Origin: Halosimplex halophilum | Lineage (GTDB): Archaea > Halobacteriota > Halobacteria > Halobacteriales > Haloarculaceae | Direction: 5' to 3' | Length of the DNA stretch: 64,000 bases | NCBI RefSeq assembly: GCF_004698125.1 | Contig: NZ_ML214297.1 | Coordinates: 1,116,001 to 1,180,000 of the forward strand | Shown here: one piece after another, positions 45,666 to 55,534 of the stretch | Layout: each line of letters opens with the position of its first letter | How positions within the stretch are numbered: the stretch's first letter is position 1 | Made by a program: the position numbers and the translations under genes | The notes under the pieces: model-generated | Database searches by the model: none | What the model was told of the DNA's origin: nothing | Seen by the model: only the letters and a program-made list of their open reading frames with translations

Positions 45666-46508
45666 TCACTCCGGGACGACCGGCTCGCCGCCGTCGACGA
45701 ACGGGACGCCGGCCATCGCGGGCCAGTACTCGAAGAGATTCGCGGCGGCCTCCCGACGAACGTCCTCGACGTCCTCGCGGGCGAACCGCTCGATGCCGGC
45801 TATCCGGACGCGCTCGCCGGTGTTGATCCCGGCCGCGTGGGTCAGCAATCCGTGCCAGAGGACGACCGTGCCGGCCGAGCCCGCGACCTCGTAGGGGTCC
45901 CACTGGTCGTGGAGGCGACGGTCGTAGTCCCACTCGCCGGACTCCTCGCCCGTCGCGGGGAGCTGCGCGTTGTTCGGCTTCCCGCCGACCGTTTCGAGCG
46001 CATGGTCCTCGAAGTACGCCGCGGCGGCGCGATGGGAGCCCGGCCAGACGGTGAACCCGCCGCCGCGGGTCCCCACGTCGTCGAAGTAGACCGCCGCGCC
46101 GAGCTGGAAGGTCGTCACCTCGGGGTTCTCGTCGAACGCCGCGTAGCCGTCGAGGTGGCCGTCGACGGTCTTGGCGCCGGGGACCGGGTCGGCGGCGTCG
46201 CCGTCCGGGAACTCCAGCGCGACCTGCATCCCCGAACTCGGGGGTTCGAGGACGCCCTCGCCGACGAGCGCCTCGGCGGCCGGGTGGAGCCGCTCGGCGA
46301 TCTCGGTCAGCGGGGCCTGGTCGACCCCCTCCAGGGCCACCTCGTACCCGCGGCCGAGCACCGCGTCGGGGTCGACCGGGTCCGCGTCCATCGCGTCGAC
46401 GACCGCCGCGCGAGCGTCGTCGACCAGCCCGGCCGGCAGCAGGTCGTCGCGCACGAGGAAGCCGTCGCGCGCGAACGCCCGCCGCTCCGGGTCGGTGAAC
46501 GATACCAT
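45666..46508 (-). CDS. Phytanoyl-CoA dioxygenase-like Fe(II)/2-oxoglutarate oxygenase
   Basis: 280 residues. The start FARDGFLVRDDLLP is typical of PhyH-family enzymes. The iron ligands are probably the His and Asp of KTVDGHLDGY (about 112) and a distal His in LTHAAGINTGERVRIAG (about 238), giving the 2-His-1-carboxylate triad, while the Arg in GERVRI binds 2-oxoglutarate. It should hydroxylate a small molecule; the true substrate is unknown. Divergent from the zinc-ribbon gene. Confidence 0.85.
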   Translation of the reverse strand: MVSFTDPERRAFARDGFLVRDDLLPAGLVDDARAAVVDAMDADPVDPDAVLGRGYEVALEGVDQAPLTEIAERLHPAAEALVGEGVLEPPSSGMQVALEFPDGDAADPVPGAKTVDGHLDGYAAFDENPEVTTFQLGAAVYFDDVGTRGGGFTVWPGSHRAAAAYFEDHALETVGGKPNNAQLPATGEESGEWDYDRRLHDQWDPYEVAGSAGTVVLWHGLLTHAAGINTGERVRIAGIERFAREDVEDVRREAAANLFEYWPAMAGVPFVDGGEPVVPE

Positions 46509-46698
46509 ACCCCAGAGATGGCCGACCCGGGGGTATAGCTTCGGACCGCGGAAGCACCTTCCCGGAGTTCCCGGCGCGCTCACGGCGGGCGGGGACGGTG
46601 AGCGGATACCCCGAGAAACGTCACCACAGCGCGTCAGCGCGCAATACTTGGCCGGTTCGAAACCCATAGCCGTCCACGTTCGAAGGGCTAGCCGACCG

Positions 46699-46968
46699 AT
46701 GTCACTCGCGACCGCGGCCGGTGTCTGCCTGTCACTCGCCGCCGTCTCGACGCTCGTGGCCGTCGCACGTCACGGGCGACCGGAACCGAAGCGGACGCAC
46801 CTCTTCGAGGGCGACGACGGCGAGCGGGCGAACCCGTTCGCCGACCTCTCGGCCGGCGCCGAGGCGGCCGCCGCGACCTGTCGGGACTGCGGCGCGCCGC
46901 TGGCGTCGGAGACGTTTCGGTACTGCGGCGGGTGCGAGACCGGCGCGCGTCCGATCGCGGACGACTGA
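46699..46968 (+). CDS. Single-TM zinc-ribbon protein
   Basis: 89 residues. An N-terminal hydrophobic helix (AAGVCLSLAAVSTLVAVA) is followed by a soluble linker and a zinc ribbon, CRDCGAPLASETFRYCGGCETG (two C-x2-C knuckles, about 61-79). It resembles the haloarchaeal small membrane-tethered zinc-ribbon proteins. No partner is apparent. The ATG at 46699 is the only start that keeps the helix at the front. Confidence 0.75.
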   Translation: MSLATAAGVCLSLAAVSTLVAVARHGRPEPKRTHLFEGDDGERANPFADLSAGAEAAAATCRDCGAPLASETFRYCGGCETGARPIADD

Positions 46969-47018
46969 GAGGACGGGAAGCGGCTGGGGGGAGCGGAAGG
47001 CTGTCCCCGCCTCGGGAC

Positions 47019-47792
47019 TCAGGCCGCGCCTCGCTTGACCTTCTCGACGCGGGTCGCCAGCGCGAGGAAGGTCGCGACCAGCGTGAGGACGACCGCCCAG
47101 GCCGCCGCGAGGTCGTGTGCGAGGACTGTGTGGTCGGGGACGCCGGGCGCGACGAACGGTTCGGCGCGCAGCCACGTGTGGTGGGGCCCCTCCAGGACCG
47201 GCCAGAAGTAGTCGACCACGTCGTTGAACCCGTACCACGCGAGCGCGACGGCGACCGACCCGACCGTGAATCGGGCGTACCGGTGGATCAGGAACGCCTC
47301 GACGGCCATCGCGAGGTGGCTGAGGACGAGGAACCAGTAGAGCCAGGCGGCGATGCCGCCTGGGCCGTTGAGGACGAGCTGGACGAACGGCGTCCAGAGG
47401 CCGAGCTTGATACAGCCGAAGAAGGCCAGCGCGTGCAGCGGCCCGGCGTCGATATCGAGCCGCCAGGCGACCAGCGAGAGGCCGATGAACATGGTCGCGA
47501 CCGGCGAGTCGGGGACGAGCGGGTAGGCGAGCAGCGGCGCGGCGCCGAGCTGTCCCTCGACGAGCGGCGGCGCGAGGTCGAGCGGTCGGCCGGCGTAGTA
47601 CCAGAAGCCGAAGAGGGTGCCGACGAGGTTGACCAGCGCGATCGGCCACGCCAGCCGCAGTCCCAGGTCCTCCAGCCAGTCGGGCAGCGGCGCCACGTGG
47701 GCGGGGAGGCCCTCGCCGTCGGGCAGCGGAGCGTCGAAGTACCGGGCGACGGCCCGTTCGATGCGACGACCCGCTCGGTTCACGGCCGACAT
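47019..47792 (-). CDS. DUF1405-type integral membrane protein
   Basis: 257 residues with about six hydrophobic helices: LAWPIALVNLVGTLFGFWYY, SPVATMFIGLSLVAWRL, LHALAFFGCIKLGLWTPFVQ, WLYWFLVLSHLAMAVEAFLI, GSVAVALAWYGFNDVVDYFW and the C-terminal helix. The segments GFWYYAGRPL and FIGLSLVAW match the pattern of DUF1405 membrane proteins found in archaea and Bacilli. No biochemical function is known. Start at MSAVNRAG, nine codons inside the longest frame. Confidence 0.82.
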   Translation of the reverse strand: MSAVNRAGRRIERAVARYFDAPLPDGEGLPAHVAPLPDWLEDLGLRLAWPIALVNLVGTLFGFWYYAGRPLDLAPPLVEGQLGAAPLLAYPLVPDSPVATMFIGLSLVAWRLDIDAGPLHALAFFGCIKLGLWTPFVQLVLNGPGGIAAWLYWFLVLSHLAMAVEAFLIHRYARFTVGSVAVALAWYGFNDVVDYFWPVLEGPHHTWLRAEPFVAPGVPDHTVLAHDLAAAWAVVLTLVATFLALATRVEKVKRGAA

Positions 47793-47849
47793 GCCCGACC
47801 CTGTGGACGCCGCGCGCAAAACGATAGCGGTCGGGCGGTCGACGGCGGA

Positions 47850-50003
47850 TCAGTCGACGCGAACTCGCGCCACCGCCGACGGCGCGAGCCCGACCGTCAC
47901 GGTCCCGTCCTCGCTCACGGGCTCGGTCGAACGGTCGATCCGGTAGGCGTCGGGTTCCGACCGGGACTCCTGTCGGTCGTGCGGACTCCCGGTCGGTTCC
48001 AGCACGTCGACGGCGACGGAGCGACCGGCGGCGTCGGAACCGAGGTCGACCGTCACCGTCCCTGCCCGGCGGAGGTCGCGATTGGCGAGGAACACCGCCA
48101 GTTCCTCGCCCGCGTCGTCGACGACGGCCGTCGCGTCGACGTACGGGACGCCGTCCATCCGCTCGATCCGGGTGCCCAGTTCCGGGAGTGTCCGCGTCGG
48201 ACCGTCCACGTCGACGCCGACGGCGTGCCACGACCGGCCGTCGGCGAGCACCTCGGCGTAGAGTCGCTGGACCCGCGCGACGGGGTCCAGCGGCGAGGCG
48301 TTCGACCCGCCGGTGTCGGGGAACTGCTTGACCGGCATGTGGGTGTGGGAGGCCCGGCGGACGGCCTCGCCCTGCCGGACGAACGCGCCGAACATCCCCG
48401 CCGTGTAGGCGGCGCTGGCCGTCGTCCCCATCCCGATCTCGGGCCAGTCCTCCCCCAGATGCGGGTAGAGCCCCCACTCGCCGACGTTGATGGTGAACGA
48501 GTCCAGGCCGTGCTCCTCGGCGTCGGCGGCGAGATCCGCCAGTTCCCGCTCGTACTGGGTCGGGTACGCCACGAGCGTCTCCATGTAGTCGACGGGCTCG
48601 GCGTCGTGGGCCTCGACCCACGCCTCGGGGCTGTCCTCGTCGCCGCGGCGGATCCCGAAGTTGTAGTGGTGGGTGTCGACGCCGTCGATGCGGTCGCCGA
48701 CCTCGGTGAACAGCGCCTCGGCCCACTCGTCGGCGTCGGCCTCGAAGCGGGTGTATCCCGGGTCGAGCAGGTCCGCGAACACCGTGATAGAGGGGTCGGC
48801 GGCGGTCATCGCGTCGTAGTACGCGTCGACGCCCTCGCGGTCGTCGGACCCGCCGGCGAACTCCCACGGGTCCGCGGTGTGGCCGAACTGCCAGTCCCCC
48901 CAGACCTCGTTGCCGATCTCCCAGTAGCGCACGTCGAACGGCTCCTCGTAGCCGTGTTCGGCGCGGAGCGCCCCCATCTCCGTCTCCTCGGGGTCGCCGT
49001 TGCAGTACTCCACCCAGTCGGCGGCCTCCCCGGGACCGATCTCCGCCCACCAGCCGACCGTGATCATCGGTTCGACGCCGATCTCCCGGCAGAGTTCGAC
49101 GTACTCGGCGGTCCCGAGGAAGTTCGGTTCGAGCCCGCTCCACCCGGGGGCCTCGCTGACGGGCCGGTCTTCGAGCGGACCGACGCCGTCGCGCCAGCGG
49201 TAGTGGCTGGCGAAGTTGCCGCCCGGCCACTTGATCGACTGAACCGCCAGCTCGTCCATCCGCTCCAGCATCTCGGGGTTGAACTTGCCGTCGACGGCGT
49301 CGCCCGACACGAGCATCACCCAGTCGAAGTCGACGTGACCCTCGCCCTCGGCGACGAACTGGAGGCGGTACTCGCCGTGTGGGGCGGAGATGTCGCGGAA
49401 GCGCCCCTCGCTCCCCTCGGCGGGGTAGCGGGTGTCGCTCCCCCCGGCGAGTTCGAGCCGTCGGTCCTCGTGGCGGACCCACTCGTTGGCGACGGGGAGG
49501 GTCACGGCGGCCAGCGTCTCGCCGTCGAGGTCGGTCAGTCGCGCCTCGACCGCGTCGACGCCCCCGCCGCGGACGGAGACGGACAGGTCGTACTCGCGGG
49601 TGCGGTAGTCCGGCAGCGGGACCCGCTGGGAGACGCCGCCCGTGCCGCCCTCGACGGCGACGCGCTGGAACTGGCGGTCGTCGCCGCCGTGGACGCCGCC
49701 GGAGGGCGTCTCGTAGTCGGCGTCGCCGACCGGCTGCCAGGGGAAGGCGATCCCGTCGTGTTCCGGGAGGGCGTCTTCCTCGTAGGCGAGGCGGCTCCGC
49801 TCGGCGGTCTTCCGGTCGAAACACCACGACTCGAAGGAGTTGTTCGTCGCGTGCTCCGCGTAGACGCCCGGGTAGATCTCGCGACCGTAGTGTTCGACGT
49901 ACGCCCCGAAGATCCGCGGCGAGACCGACCAGTCGCTCCGGTCGTCGGCGTCGACCGTCACCGCGGCCGCGAACGACTCGTCCGCCGACTGCGTGTCCGT
50001 CAT
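47850..50003 (-). CDS. GH51 alpha-L-arabinofuranosidase-type glycosidase
   Basis: 717 residues. It begins with a carbohydrate-binding-like region (ARLTDLDGETLAAVTLP) and a long beta/alpha-barrel: IKWPGGNFASHYRWRDGVGP near 250, VRYWEIGNEVWGDWQFG with the acid/base E366, and TINVGEWGLYPH with the nucleophile E509. A C-terminal beta domain follows. It should remove terminal arabinofuranosyl residues from plant polysaccharide. There is no signal peptide, so it probably acts inside the cell on imported oligosaccharides. No other pentose genes are adjacent. Strongly acidic as expected for salt tolerance. Confidence 0.92.
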   Translation of the reverse strand: MTDTQSADESFAAAVTVDADDRSDWSVSPRIFGAYVEHYGREIYPGVYAEHATNNSFESWCFDRKTAERSRLAYEEDALPEHDGIAFPWQPVGDADYETPSGGVHGGDDRQFQRVAVEGGTGGVSQRVPLPDYRTREYDLSVSVRGGGVDAVEARLTDLDGETLAAVTLPVANEWVRHEDRRLELAGGSDTRYPAEGSEGRFRDISAPHGEYRLQFVAEGEGHVDFDWVMLVSGDAVDGKFNPEMLERMDELAVQSIKWPGGNFASHYRWRDGVGPLEDRPVSEAPGWSGLEPNFLGTAEYVELCREIGVEPMITVGWWAEIGPGEAADWVEYCNGDPEETEMGALRAEHGYEEPFDVRYWEIGNEVWGDWQFGHTADPWEFAGGSDDREGVDAYYDAMTAADPSITVFADLLDPGYTRFEADADEWAEALFTEVGDRIDGVDTHHYNFGIRRGDEDSPEAWVEAHDAEPVDYMETLVAYPTQYERELADLAADAEEHGLDSFTINVGEWGLYPHLGEDWPEIGMGTTASAAYTAGMFGAFVRQGEAVRRASHTHMPVKQFPDTGGSNASPLDPVARVQRLYAEVLADGRSWHAVGVDVDGPTRTLPELGTRIERMDGVPYVDATAVVDDAGEELAVFLANRDLRRAGTVTVDLGSDAAGRSVAVDVLEPTGSPHDRQESRSEPDAYRIDRSTEPVSEDGTVTVGLAPSAVARVRVD

Positions 50004-50177
50004 GCTCGCCGGGACGGGCGAACCCCCCAAGAGTGTTCTGACGGCGGAGACACGCTCCGGACCCGGACGGGACGGCGGCTCCCTCCGGGTCGGCCGGGCC
50101 GGCGGTGACCGACGCCGGCTCGCGCCGGACGGCGGCGAACGATACTCGTTAAGTGATTCCGACGCCAAGTCGCGGTT

Positions 50178-51086
50178 ATGACCGACGAAACGGACCTGGA
50201 GGAACTCCGCCGCGGGACCGACCTGGTCAAGCGCGGGTTCGCGAAGATGCAGAAGGGCGGCGTCATCATGGACGTCGTCGACCGCGAGCAGGCCCGCATC
50301 GCCGAGGACGTGGGCGCCGTCGCGGTGATGAACCTCGAAGCCGTCCCCGCCGACATCCGCAAGCGCGGCGGCGTCGCCCGCATGGCCGACCCCGCATCCC
50401 TGGAGGAGATCATCGACGAGGTCTCCATCCCCGTGATGGGCAAGGCCCGCATCGGCCACACCAAGGAGGCCCAGATCCTCGAGGCGACGGGCGCGGACAT
50501 GATCGACGAGAGCGAGGTCCTCACCCCGGCCGACGACCGCTACCACATCGACAAGCGCGAGTTCACCGCCCCGTTCGTCTGCGGCGCGCGCAACCTCGGC
50601 GAGGCCCTGCGCCGCATCGACGAGGGCGCGGCGATGATCCGGACCAAGGGCGAGGCCGGCACCGGCGACGTGAACCAGGCCGTCCACCACCAGCGCAACA
50701 TCAAGTCCGCCATCCGCGAGCTGGAGGGCGCGACCCACGAGGAGCGCGAGAAGTGGGCCCGCGAGAACGAGGCGCCCGCGGAACTCGTCCACGAGACCGC
50801 CGAGATGGGCCGGCTTCCGGTCGTCAACTTCGCCGCCGGCGGCATCGCGACGCCGGCCGACGCCGCCTTGATGATGCACCACGGCTGCGACGGCATCTTC
50901 GTCGGCTCGGGCATCTTCGGCGCCGAGGACCCCGAGGCGATGGGTCGCGCCATCGTCGAGGCCGTCAACAACTGGGACGACCCCGAGACGCTCGCCGAGA
51001 TCGCCTCGAACACCGGGGCGGGCATGAAAGGCGACGCCAACGTCGACCTGCCCGAGGAAGAGAAGATGCAGGGCCGCGGCGTCTGA
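50178..51086 (+). CDS. pdxS: Pyridoxal 5'-phosphate synthase, lyase subunit
   Basis: 302 residues of PdxS, the barrel enzyme that makes PLP from ribose 5-phosphate, glyceraldehyde 3-phosphate and ammonia. [20 protein letters not shown] near 15-35 and [17 protein letters not shown] at about 155-171 carry the active-site lysines. The partner glutaminase pdxT is not in the window, although it is often close in haloarchaea. A TATA-like GTTAAGTG lies about 28 bp before the ATG, pointing to a leaderless mRNA. Confidence 0.97.
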   Translation: MTDETDLEELRRGTDLVKRGFAKMQKGGVIMDVVDREQARIAEDVGAVAVMNLEAVPADIRKRGGVARMADPASLEEIIDEVSIPVMGKARIGHTKEAQILEATGADMIDESEVLTPADDRYHIDKREFTAPFVCGARNLGEALRRIDEGAAMIRTKGEAGTGDVNQAVHHQRNIKSAIRELEGATHEEREKWARENEAPAELVHETAEMGRLPVVNFAAGGIATPADAALMMHHGCDGIFVGSGIFGAEDPEAMGRAIVEAVNNWDDPETLAEIASNTGAGMKGDANVDLPEEEKMQGRGV

Positions 51087-51139
51087 GCGCGGCCGGCCGA
51101 GTTCTCGCTTCGCCTTCGAACCGACGGCCACGGCGTCAC

Positions 51140-51682
51140 TCAGCCGCCGGACCCGTCCGCCGGGACGCCGGCCGCGGCACTCGACCGGCGGCGGAGGTGA
51201 CCGAGCGCGACGCCGACTGCGCCCGTGACGAGTATCGGCGACCCGAGCGTCGCGAGGAGGGCGATCAGCGTCCCGAAGAGGCCGTAGCCGACGATGGTGA
51301 CGAGATAGCCGGCGACCAGCAGGGGCGTGATCGGCGAGACGTTCGTCACCGGGCCGGCGTACGTCGGGACCGTCATCCCGAGCAGCGCCAGCGGCGGCGC
51401 GACGATCAGGGTCAACCAGCCGACGAACATCCCCGAGAACGCGTCCGTCCGGGCCCGCGACCGCGGGTCGACGGCGGATTCGAGCCGGCGGACCGCCACG
51501 CCGGAGACAAACGCGGCGACGGTCGCCGAGGCGACGAGCGTCCCCGCCGAGATCAGAAACAGACCGTACGGACTCACGAACGTCACGTACGCGGCCGTGT
51601 AGGCCGTCGCCGTCAGCCCGTAGACGGCCCCGACCACGAGCGGCCTGTCCCACCACGCCCTCGACGCGGCCCAGAGACCCAT
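51140..51682 (-). CDS. Four- to five-helix membrane protein of unknown function
   Basis: 180 residues. Hydrophobic helices: VVGAVYGLTATAYTAAYVTF, LFLISAGTLVASATVAAFVS, FSGMFVGWLTLIVAPPLALL, ITPLLVAGYLVTIVGYGLFG and LIALLATLGSPILVTGAVGV. The C-terminus is Ser/Gly-rich. I do not recognise a family. Convergent with pdxS. Confidence 0.65.
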   Translation of the reverse strand: MGLWAASRAWWDRPLVVGAVYGLTATAYTAAYVTFVSPYGLFLISAGTLVASATVAAFVSGVAVRRLESAVDPRSRARTDAFSGMFVGWLTLIVAPPLALLGMTVPTYAGPVTNVSPITPLLVAGYLVTIVGYGLFGTLIALLATLGSPILVTGAVGVALGHLRRRSSAAAGVPADGSGG

Positions 51683-51908
51683 ACCGCCCCGGACGGCGCC
51701 CGCTCATTTGTAGGTTCGTTGTCCGGACGGCGACGTAGCACGGGGTGGCGACGACCGGTGGGGACCGCGACACGGCGGTCCTCGGGCGACGCAGCGACGG
51801 GACGCGGGGCTTCGGTTGCGTCGAGCCGGACAGTAGCGTCCCGCTCGGGCCGCCCGCCGGGCCCCACAAGCGCAACGCCCAATACCGTCGACTCACGATG
51901 GGCGGTGT

Positions 51909-53072
51909 ATGCTACAGGCGACGCCGGTCGACGCCGCACGCTCGTTCCTCACGGGGTTCGAGACGCTGGGCGCCCGGCTCGGCGTCACCGTGCTGGTGCT
52001 CGTCGTCGTCGCGGGCTTCGGCTGGCTGCTGTTCCCGCGGCTCGTGGAGGGCGTCCAGGACTCCGCGCTCCAGTGGGCCGTCAGCGGCGCGGTGTTGCGC
52101 GCCGCCCAGCTGTGTCTGCTCGTCGGGGGCGGCCTCTCGCTCGTCTACCTCTGGGGGTACGGTCCCGCGCTCTCGACGCTGGCCGACGAGGCGACCAACG
52201 ACCAGGAGCTGCGCGTCCTCGGGCGGGCGATCGGCTCCGTGGCCGTGTTCTTCGCCGCCTACGCGGTCGCCCGGTACCTCTCGAACGCGGTCGCCAACCT
52301 CGGCAAACACGCGGAGTGGCTGACCGACCACCAGGAGGAGATCCTGCTGCGGACCGCCCAGCTGTTCCTGTTCGGCTTCGCCGGGATCGTCATCCTCGGG
52401 ATCTGGGACACCAACCTCGGCGGCCTCCTCGTCGGGGCCGGCTTCCTCGGCATCGTCGTCGGCTTCGCCGCCCGCCAGACGCTCGGATCGCTCATCGCCG
52501 GGTTCGTCCTCATGTTCTCGCGCCCGTTCACCATCGGCGACTGGGTGGAGATCGGCGACCAGGAGGGCATCGTCACCGACATCACCATCTTCCACACCAG
52601 GCTGGAGAACTTCGACGGCGAGTTCGTCATCATCCCCAACGACCGCGTCTCCGACCGCCCGGTGACCAACCGCAGTCAGAAGGGCCTGCTACGCATCCGC
52701 GTCGACGTAGGCATCGACTACGAGGCCGACCCCGAGCGCGCCCGGACCGTCGCCGTCGAGGCCATCTCCGAGTGCAACGAGGTCGTCGACGCCCCGCCGC
52801 CGCAGGTGTTCCCCAAGGCGTTCGGCGACTCGGCGGTCGTCCTCGAGACCCGCTTCTGGATCGACCACCCCACGCCGCCGCGCAAGTGGAAGGCCGTCTC
52901 CGCCGTCGTGACCTCCGTGAAGTCCGCCTTCGAGGACGAGGGGATCAAGATCCCCTTCCCCCAGCGGGAACTGACCGGCCGCGCCGAGAACGGGGGCTTC
53001 CACGTCCGCGGCGAGGCCGGCCCCGCCGCCGACTCGGGGGAAGCCCAGCCCGAGCCGCGCAGCAACGACTGA
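51909..53072 (+). CDS. MscS-family mechanosensitive channel
   Basis: 387 residues. Several hydrophobic helices occupy the first half (LGVTVLVLVVVAGFGWLLFP; GSVAVFFAAYAVARYLSN; FLFGFAGIVILGIWDTN). The MscS core begins GLLVGAGFLGIVVGFAARQT, the pore-lining helix, then SRPFTIGDWVEIGDQEGIV, the beta domain, and the cytosolic alpha/beta domain. It should open on osmotic downshift and release small solutes; halophiles use such channels against dilution. The acidic tail is dispensable in relatives. Confidence 0.92.
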   Translation: MLQATPVDAARSFLTGFETLGARLGVTVLVLVVVAGFGWLLFPRLVEGVQDSALQWAVSGAVLRAAQLCLLVGGGLSLVYLWGYGPALSTLADEATNDQELRVLGRAIGSVAVFFAAYAVARYLSNAVANLGKHAEWLTDHQEEILLRTAQLFLFGFAGIVILGIWDTNLGGLLVGAGFLGIVVGFAARQTLGSLIAGFVLMFSRPFTIGDWVEIGDQEGIVTDITIFHTRLENFDGEFVIIPNDRVSDRPVTNRSQKGLLRIRVDVGIDYEADPERARTVAVEAISECNEVVDAPPPQVFPKAFGDSAVVLETRFWIDHPTPPRKWKAVSAVVTSVKSAFEDEGIKIPFPQRELTGRAENGGFHVRGEAGPAADSGEAQPEPRSND

Positions 53073-53128
53073 CCGGTCGGTCGTCGGCGAATCTGCGGGC
53101 GACTTCCGGAAGACGGCGCTGCGGAGCC

Positions 53129-53446
53129 CTATTCGACGCCGAAGTACCCCTCGACGACGAGCGCGAAGCCGACGATCCACACCCCGGCGAGTCCGGTGAC
53201 CGCGGCGACGTGGAACGCCCAGGCGAGGCCGGTCGCGCCGACCAGCGGCGTCGCCATCGCCTCGCCCACCCAGGCGACCGGACCGGCCGTCCCCGGACGG
53301 GTCAGCGCCACCAGAAACGCCGTCACGACCGCCGGTCCCGCCGCACCCATGAGCGCGAGCCCCAGCCGACGGCTCGCCCGCGCGACGCTGCGCGGCCGCG
53401 TCCCGTGCGTCACGAACGCGTCGGCGTCCGACCCGGAGTGTGCCAT
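53129..53446 (-). CDS. Small three-helix membrane protein of unknown function
   Basis: 105 residues, start MAHSGSDADAFV. Three hydrophobic helices: LGLALMGAAGPAVVTAFLVA, PLVGATGLAWAFHVAAVTG and AGVWIVGFALVVEGYFGVE. It begins near the AT-rich stretch at about 53450. No family recognised. Convergent with mscS. Confidence 0.65.
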   Translation of the reverse strand: MAHSGSDADAFVTHGTRPRSVARASRRLGLALMGAAGPAVVTAFLVALTRPGTAGPVAWVGEAMATPLVGATGLAWAFHVAAVTGLAGVWIVGFALVVEGYFGVE

Positions 53447-53557
53447 GATAGATGATGTCACACGCCTCCCGTACTTAAGCGTACCGTCACGCGGGGGCAA
53501 GTGGCACACGGTCGGGAACCGAACTGTCGGGTCGAGAGGCGCCCGGAAGAGCGGCCG

Positions 53558-54484
53558 TCAGTCGGCGGTGCGTTCGAACTCGGCGTCGGTCTCCGCCTCG
53601 AGTGCCTCGCGTTCGGCGCTCGGGAGGGCGTCCTTGAACCGCCGGAGGACGCGGCGAGCGTCGTTGACCTCGGCGCCGCCCAGCGCGCGGACCAGCGCCA
53701 GCGCCCGCCGGGCGCGGGTCTTCCGCCAGGACTCCTCGCGGTGTTCGTAGGTCCGGATCGCCCGCAGGAAGTCGACCTTCCGGAACTCCGGCCAGTAGGG
53801 CGTACAGAAGTAGACGGCCGCCTCGTTGCCGTTGGCGTGCCACGGCAGGAAGTTCGACGTGCGCTCGTCACCGCCGGTCCGCACGATCAGGTCCACGTCC
53901 CGCGTCGGTCCCTCGTAGAGCCGCCGTTCGACCGTCTCGACGTCGATCTCGTCGGACCCGAGGGCGCCGTCCTCGACCTCGCGGGTCACGTCCCGAGCGG
54001 CCGAGAGCAGTTCGGCGCGGCCGCCGTAGGCCAGCGCGATGTTCAGCTGGAGGTTGTCGTACCCCGCGGTGCGGCGCTCGGCGTAGTCGACCGCGTCGCG
54101 CACCCGCTCGGGCAGTTTCCCCGTCTCGCCGATCGCCCGGATGCGGACCCCCGAGTCGTGGACCCGGTCCGCGTCCGCGAACTCCCGGAGCTTCTCGCAG
54201 AGGAGGTCGAACAGCGCCTCGGTCTCCTCCTCCGGGCGCTCGAAGTTCTCCGTCGAGAAGGCGTACAGCGTCAGCTCGTCGACGCCGACCTCCCGACACC
54301 ACTCCAGGACCTGCTCGGTCGTCTGCGCGCCGGCGCGGTGGCCCTCGGAGGCGTCGTCGCCCCGCTGGCGCGCGTACCGCCGGTTGCCGTCCTGGATGAC
54401 CGCGACGTGGCTCGGCGTCCCCGACAGCTCCAGTTCGAGCAGCCGCTCGTACGCGCCGCGCGCCCACTGCCGCACTCTGTCCAT
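53558..54484 (-). CDS. uppS: cis-Prenyltransferase (undecaprenyl diphosphate synthase-type), catalytic subunit
   Basis: 308 residues. It carries the catalytic HVAVIQDGNRRYARQRG (D32-G33-N34-R35), the AFSTENF motif (75-81) and the RTGGDERTSNFLPWHANGNE segment (202-221). The expected bacterial -WQ-x-AYAELYFTD-W- region is altered here (HANGNEAAVYFCTPYWPEF). It should build long cis-polyprenyl diphosphates for the dolichol-type glycosyl carrier lipids of archaea. The second homologue at 29726-30334 keeps the metal-binding C-terminal half but lacks the DGNR motif, so the two may form one enzyme. Extra C-terminal helices are present. Confidence 0.95.
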   Translation of the reverse strand: MDRVRQWARGAYERLLELELSGTPSHVAVIQDGNRRYARQRGDDASEGHRAGAQTTEQVLEWCREVGVDELTLYAFSTENFERPEEETEALFDLLCEKLREFADADRVHDSGVRIRAIGETGKLPERVRDAVDYAERRTAGYDNLQLNIALAYGGRAELLSAARDVTREVEDGALGSDEIDVETVERRLYEGPTRDVDLIVRTGGDERTSNFLPWHANGNEAAVYFCTPYWPEFRKVDFLRAIRTYEHREESWRKTRARRALALVRALGGAEVNDARRVLRRFKDALPSAEREALEAETDAEFERTAD

Positions 54485-54610
54485 CTGGTTACGTTCTTTC
54501 AGCCCCGCGATATGAGTTTTGTGTTTGCCTGGCCGCGGCCCGCTTCCCTCCGAAGCCGTTTTGACACCCTGCGGTGTATCCCGCAGTTGACAGACGAATC
54601 CCTCGCCGCC

Positions 54611-55534
54611 ATGCTCGATCTCACTCCCGACTCCGACGGCTCGATGCCCCGCGGCGCCCGCGACGGCGTCGGCGCGCTCGACGCGTCCAGCCCGCGTATC
54701 GTCAGCATCAGCGACATCCACGGCTACCTCGACGCCGCCCGCTCCGCACTGGCGGCCGTCGGCGACCACCCCGACTTCGACCCGCTCGTCGAGGCCGACG
54801 GCGACGGCCGGCTCCACTGGGCCGGCGGCGACGAGTCGGTGCTGGTGTTCAACGGCGACCTGGTCGACCGCGGCCCCGACAACGCCGCCGTCGTCGACCT
54901 CGTCGAGCGCCTCGCCCGCGAGGCCCCGCCCGGCCACGTCCGCGTCACGCTCGGCAACCACGAGTGGGGCGTCCTCTTCCAGGACCTGGTCGGCTGGGAC
55001 AGCTGGTTCTCCGGCCGCCGGTCGGACGAGGACCGCCGCCGGCTCTGCGAGGCCATCGCCGACGGCCGCGTCGTCGCCGCCTACGACGGCTACGCGTTCA
55101 CCTACGCCCACGCCGGCCGCGTCAGCGACTACGACGCCGCCCGGCTCAACGACCGTCTCGTCGAGGCCGCGACGGAACTCCGCGAGGCAGTCGGGACCGA
55201 CGACGACGCGGCGACACAGAAACGGCTCGTCGACGAGTACCGCGAGGTGCTCGGGATCGGCCGCGGCGGGGGCCGTGCCTTCGGCGCCGGCATCGCCTGG
55301 CTCGACTTCCAGTTCCTCAACGAGTCCGCCCCGCCGCAGATCGTGGGGCACACCCGCCAGCAGCAGGCCGTCCAGAAGGGCAACGTCGTCTGCGAGAACG
55401 TGATCCGCGCGAACCTGGAGGACTCGGGCGGCGAAGGCGTGCTGGTCGAGACCGACGAGGAGGTGGTCGCGCTGGAGCGACGAGGTAACGGGAGCGTGCG
55501 GAAGCGCAAGCTGGAGATTCCGGACGGGGAGTGA
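54611..55534 (+). CDS. Calcineurin-like metallophosphoesterase
   Basis: 307 residues. The PPP-type motifs are present: SISDIHGYLDAA (D-x-H), FNGDLVDRGPDN (GD-x2-DR), LGNHEWGVL (GNH-E), YAHAGR and a distal IVGHTRQ. It should hold two metals and cut phosphoesters. The pattern resembles symmetrical diadenosine tetraphosphate hydrolase/ser-thr protein phosphatase types, so the substrate may be protein or nucleotide. Convergent with nothing nearby; the promoter lies between it and uppS. Confidence 0.88.
   Translation: MLDLTPDSDGSMPRGARDGVGALDASSPRIVSISDIHGYLDAARSALAAVGDHPDFDPLVEADGDGRLHWAGGDESVLVFNGDLVDRGPDNAAVVDLVERLAREAPPGHVRVTLGNHEWGVLFQDLVGWDSWFSGRRSDEDRRRLCEAIADGRVVAAYDGYAFTYAHAGRVSDYDAARLNDRLVEAATELREAVGTDDDAATQKRLVDEYREVLGIGRGGGRAFGAGIAWLDFQFLNESAPPQIVGHTRQQQAVQKGNVVCENVIRANLEDSGGEGVLVETDEEVVALERRGNGSVRKRKLEIPDGE

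Noticed and set aside
46645-46680. T-arm-like GGTTCGAAACC considered as tRNA
   Set aside because: No acceptor, D-arm or anticodon stem can be built around it.
46732-50108. Two frames over 1000 codons across the GH51, DUF1405 and zinc-ribbon genes
   Set aside because: Both are Arg/Gly-rich shadow frames; the GH51 catalytic motifs and clean starts define the real genes.
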